Shown here: piece after piece, positions 63,096 to 64,000 of the stretch
Numbering within the stretch: position 1 is the first letter of the stretch
Layout: each line of letters starts with the position of its first letter
NCBI GenBank assembly: GCA_020849765.1
Contig: JADLAY010000003.1
Location: 1-64,000, forward strand
DNA from: Anaerolineae bacterium
GTDB taxonomy: Bacteria; Chloroflexota; Anaerolineae; Aggregatilineales; Phototrophicaceae
DNA length: 64,000 nt
Direction: 5' to 3'
Translations under genes and position numbers: made by a program
The notes under the pieces: generated by a model
The model's database searches: none
Told to the model about the DNA's origin: nothing
The model's input: the letters and a program-made list of their open reading frames with translations, nothing else

Positions 63096-63167
63096 TAGCG
63101 GGGGGAGGATTCGAACCTCCGGCCTCCGGGTTATGAGCCCGACGAGCTGCCACTGCTCTACCCCGCA
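63096..63167 (-). tRNA. Initiator tRNA-fMet (CAT)
   Basis: 72 nt without encoded CCA. The TCGGG/CCCGG anticodon stem contains the three G-C pairs typical of initiators, the anticodon is CAT, and the D-arm is GAGC AGTGGCA GCTC. The acceptor strands are TGCGGGG and CCCCGCT, so the 1-72 pair is an unpaired U-U. Initiators usually carry an unpaired C1-A72. It lies 8 bp upstream of the other tRNA on the same strand, so both are probably cotranscribed. Confidence 0.93.
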
Positions 63168-63253
63168 ATATGCTGAGCATGGTAGCACTGCCCACCAGCC
63201 GTGTCAACGGTGAGTTGGGCGAGAATGTGACTTCTTACACATGTCTAATGATT

Positions 63254-63288
63254 GTGGGCTTTTGGGTGTTGGCGGTTGGCGATTCGCC
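63254..63288. repeat. Degenerate 7-bp tandem array (family B)
   Basis: Five units in one register: GTGGGCT, TTTGGGT, GTTGGCG, GTTGGCG, ATTCGCC. It is close in sequence to the array at 44742-44769. Confidence 0.5.
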
Positions 63289-63429
63289 TGTCAACAGGAT
63301 ACACAAGCGCTTTCACATTCGGCTGCACAGCCGCATCTAGGGGTGTATGATGAACACATGTATCCACATCTCCGACCACACGTCATCCAGAAGTGCACAT
63401 GACCGTATCCAAGGGCGGGCCGCCTGGGG

Positions 63430-63459
63430 TACAATACGCATCTCAAGAACTGACGTTCT
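63430..63459 (+). promoter_or_regulatory. uvrB promoter with LexA (Cheo-type) SOS box
   Basis: A TACAAT -10 at 63430-63435 is followed by AGAACTGACGTTCT at 63446-63459. The latter is a perfect GAAC-N4-GTTC dyad with flanking A/T symmetry, the Gram-positive LexA consensus. The box would sit at the transcription start and block uvrB until the SOS response. The -35 is poor. It lies 21 bp before the uvrB ATG. Confidence 0.8.
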
Positions 63460-63479
63460 AATGTACAAGGTTTGCAGCG

Positions 63480-64000
63480 ATGCCCAAGTTTGAACTCGTG
63501 TCCGAATTCCAGCCGACGGGCGACCAGCCCACGGCCATTCGCGAACTGGTCGAAGGTATCGACAAGAACTACAAATCGCAAACGCTGCTCGGCGCGACCG
63601 GCACCGGCAAAACGTACACGATCGCGCAGGTTGTCCAGGAGATCCAGCGCCCGACGCTGGTGCTGGCGCACAACAAAACGCTGGCCGCACAGCTCTACGC
63701 GGAGTTCAAAGAGTTCTTCCCGCGTAACGCCGTCGAGTACTACGTCAGCTACTACGATTACTACCAGCCAGAATCCTACGTGCCGCGCTTCGACCTCTAC
63801 ATCGAGAAGCAGACGGACATCAACGAACAGATCGAACGGCTGCGCATCGCGGCCAAGGCAGCGCTGCTCTCACGGCGCGACGTGCTGATCGTCGCCTCGG
63901 TCTCGTGCATCTACGGCACGGGCGATCCGGCGACCTGGGGCAAGTCGATCGTCGAGTTCCGCGTCGGTGACTCGGTGCGGCGCGAGAACCTGCTGCGCGA
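63480..64000 (+). CDS. uvrB: Excinuclease ABC subunit B, N-terminal part
   Basis: The first 173 residues of UvrB, the helicase-like damage-verification subunit of nucleotide excision repair. The frame runs off the right edge. [17 protein letters not shown] is the Q motif, [18 protein letters not shown] the Walker A, and [24 protein letters not shown] motif Ia. [19 protein letters not shown] is the beta-hairpin that clamps DNA, with its Tyr residues intact. [14 protein letters not shown] follows. ATG 63480 has AAGG 9 nt upstream. Confidence 0.97.
   Translation, partial: MPKFELVSEFQPTGDQPTAIRELVEGIDKNYKSQTLLGATGTGKTYTIAQVVQEIQRPTLVLAHNKTLAAQLYAEFKEFFPRNAVEYYVSYYDYYQPESYVPRFDLYIEKQTDINEQIERLRIAAKAALLSRRDVLIVASVSCIYGTGDPATWGKSIVEFRVGDSVRRENLLR

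Larger units (their letters stand above)
63168..63479. other. Intergenic region between tRNA genes and uvrB
   Basis: A 312-bp gap. It contains the family-B heptamer array (63254-63288), and the uvrB promoter and LexA box at its right end. The remaining sequence shows no open frame, RNA fold or repeat that could be supported. Confidence 0.6.

Overview
This is a 64 kb high-GC bacterial chromosome segment with no sign of a phage, plasmid, transposon or CRISPR array. Gene content suggests a member of the Chloroflexota, probably Anaerolineae-like. This is an inference from RqcH, a RicT/PSP1 protein, a T-box, a Gram-positive-type LexA box, GSI-alpha glutamine synthetase, LCP and DUF4870 proteins, and several GT-C membrane proteins. 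It was not tested by phylogeny. Genes are tightly packed with many 1-22 bp overlaps, and TTG/GTG starts are common.

Layout. 1-5.8 kb (+): end of an RraA-like gene, a secreted GH-A glycosidase, a solute-binding protein and three glycosyltransferases (two GT4, one GT9). 5.8-16.4 kb (-): PPK2 polyphosphate kinase and RqcH; a heme A block (two-TM protein, ctaA, ctaB, cytochrome c); a soluble histidine kinase, a BtuF-like receptor, a peptidase-S51-like protein, an M20 amidohydrolase, a PIG-L deacetylase and RicT. 16.7-18 kb (+): aspartate kinase.

18-27 kb (-) is an aromatic operon, aroH-tyrA-aroA-aroE-GNAT-aroC-aroK-aroB-aroQ, followed by glnA. Its 5' leader holds a consensus promoter, a 26-codon leader peptide with a Phe/Tyr run and an intrinsic terminator just ahead of aroH, which is the architecture of ribosome-mediated attenuation. 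After a GT87-type membrane protein, 28-38 kb (-) is a trp operon: trpE-pgm-trpG-trpS-trpD-trpC-trpF-trpB-unknown-trpA. It is preceded by a T-box riboswitch with a TGG (Trp) specifier. The two adjacent aromatic operons therefore appear to sense amino-acid supply by two different RNA mechanisms.

38-48 kb (mostly +): NYN-LOTUS protein, PolX, SH3b membrane protein, LigA, an RlmI-like methyltransferase, a catalytically degenerate XerC/D-like protein (-), a lipoate ligase (-) and an LCP protein. 48-51.6 kb: a GT-C-like membrane protein preceded by a structured ~200-nt RNA with mutually exclusive helices and a terminator, an aquaporin, and lysA. 51.7-55.7 kb (+): two tandem dynamin-like GTPases plus MgtC. 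55.8-61 kb: a histone-deacetylase-family enzyme, a BCS1-like AAA ATPase, a GT-C protein, and small membrane proteins. 61-64 kb: aspS with its terminator, tRNA-Met(CAT) and initiator tRNA on the minus strand, and the start of uvrB behind a LexA box.

Short tandem arrays of degenerate 7-bp units recur in five intergenic spots, two sequence families in all. They are the only repeats seen.
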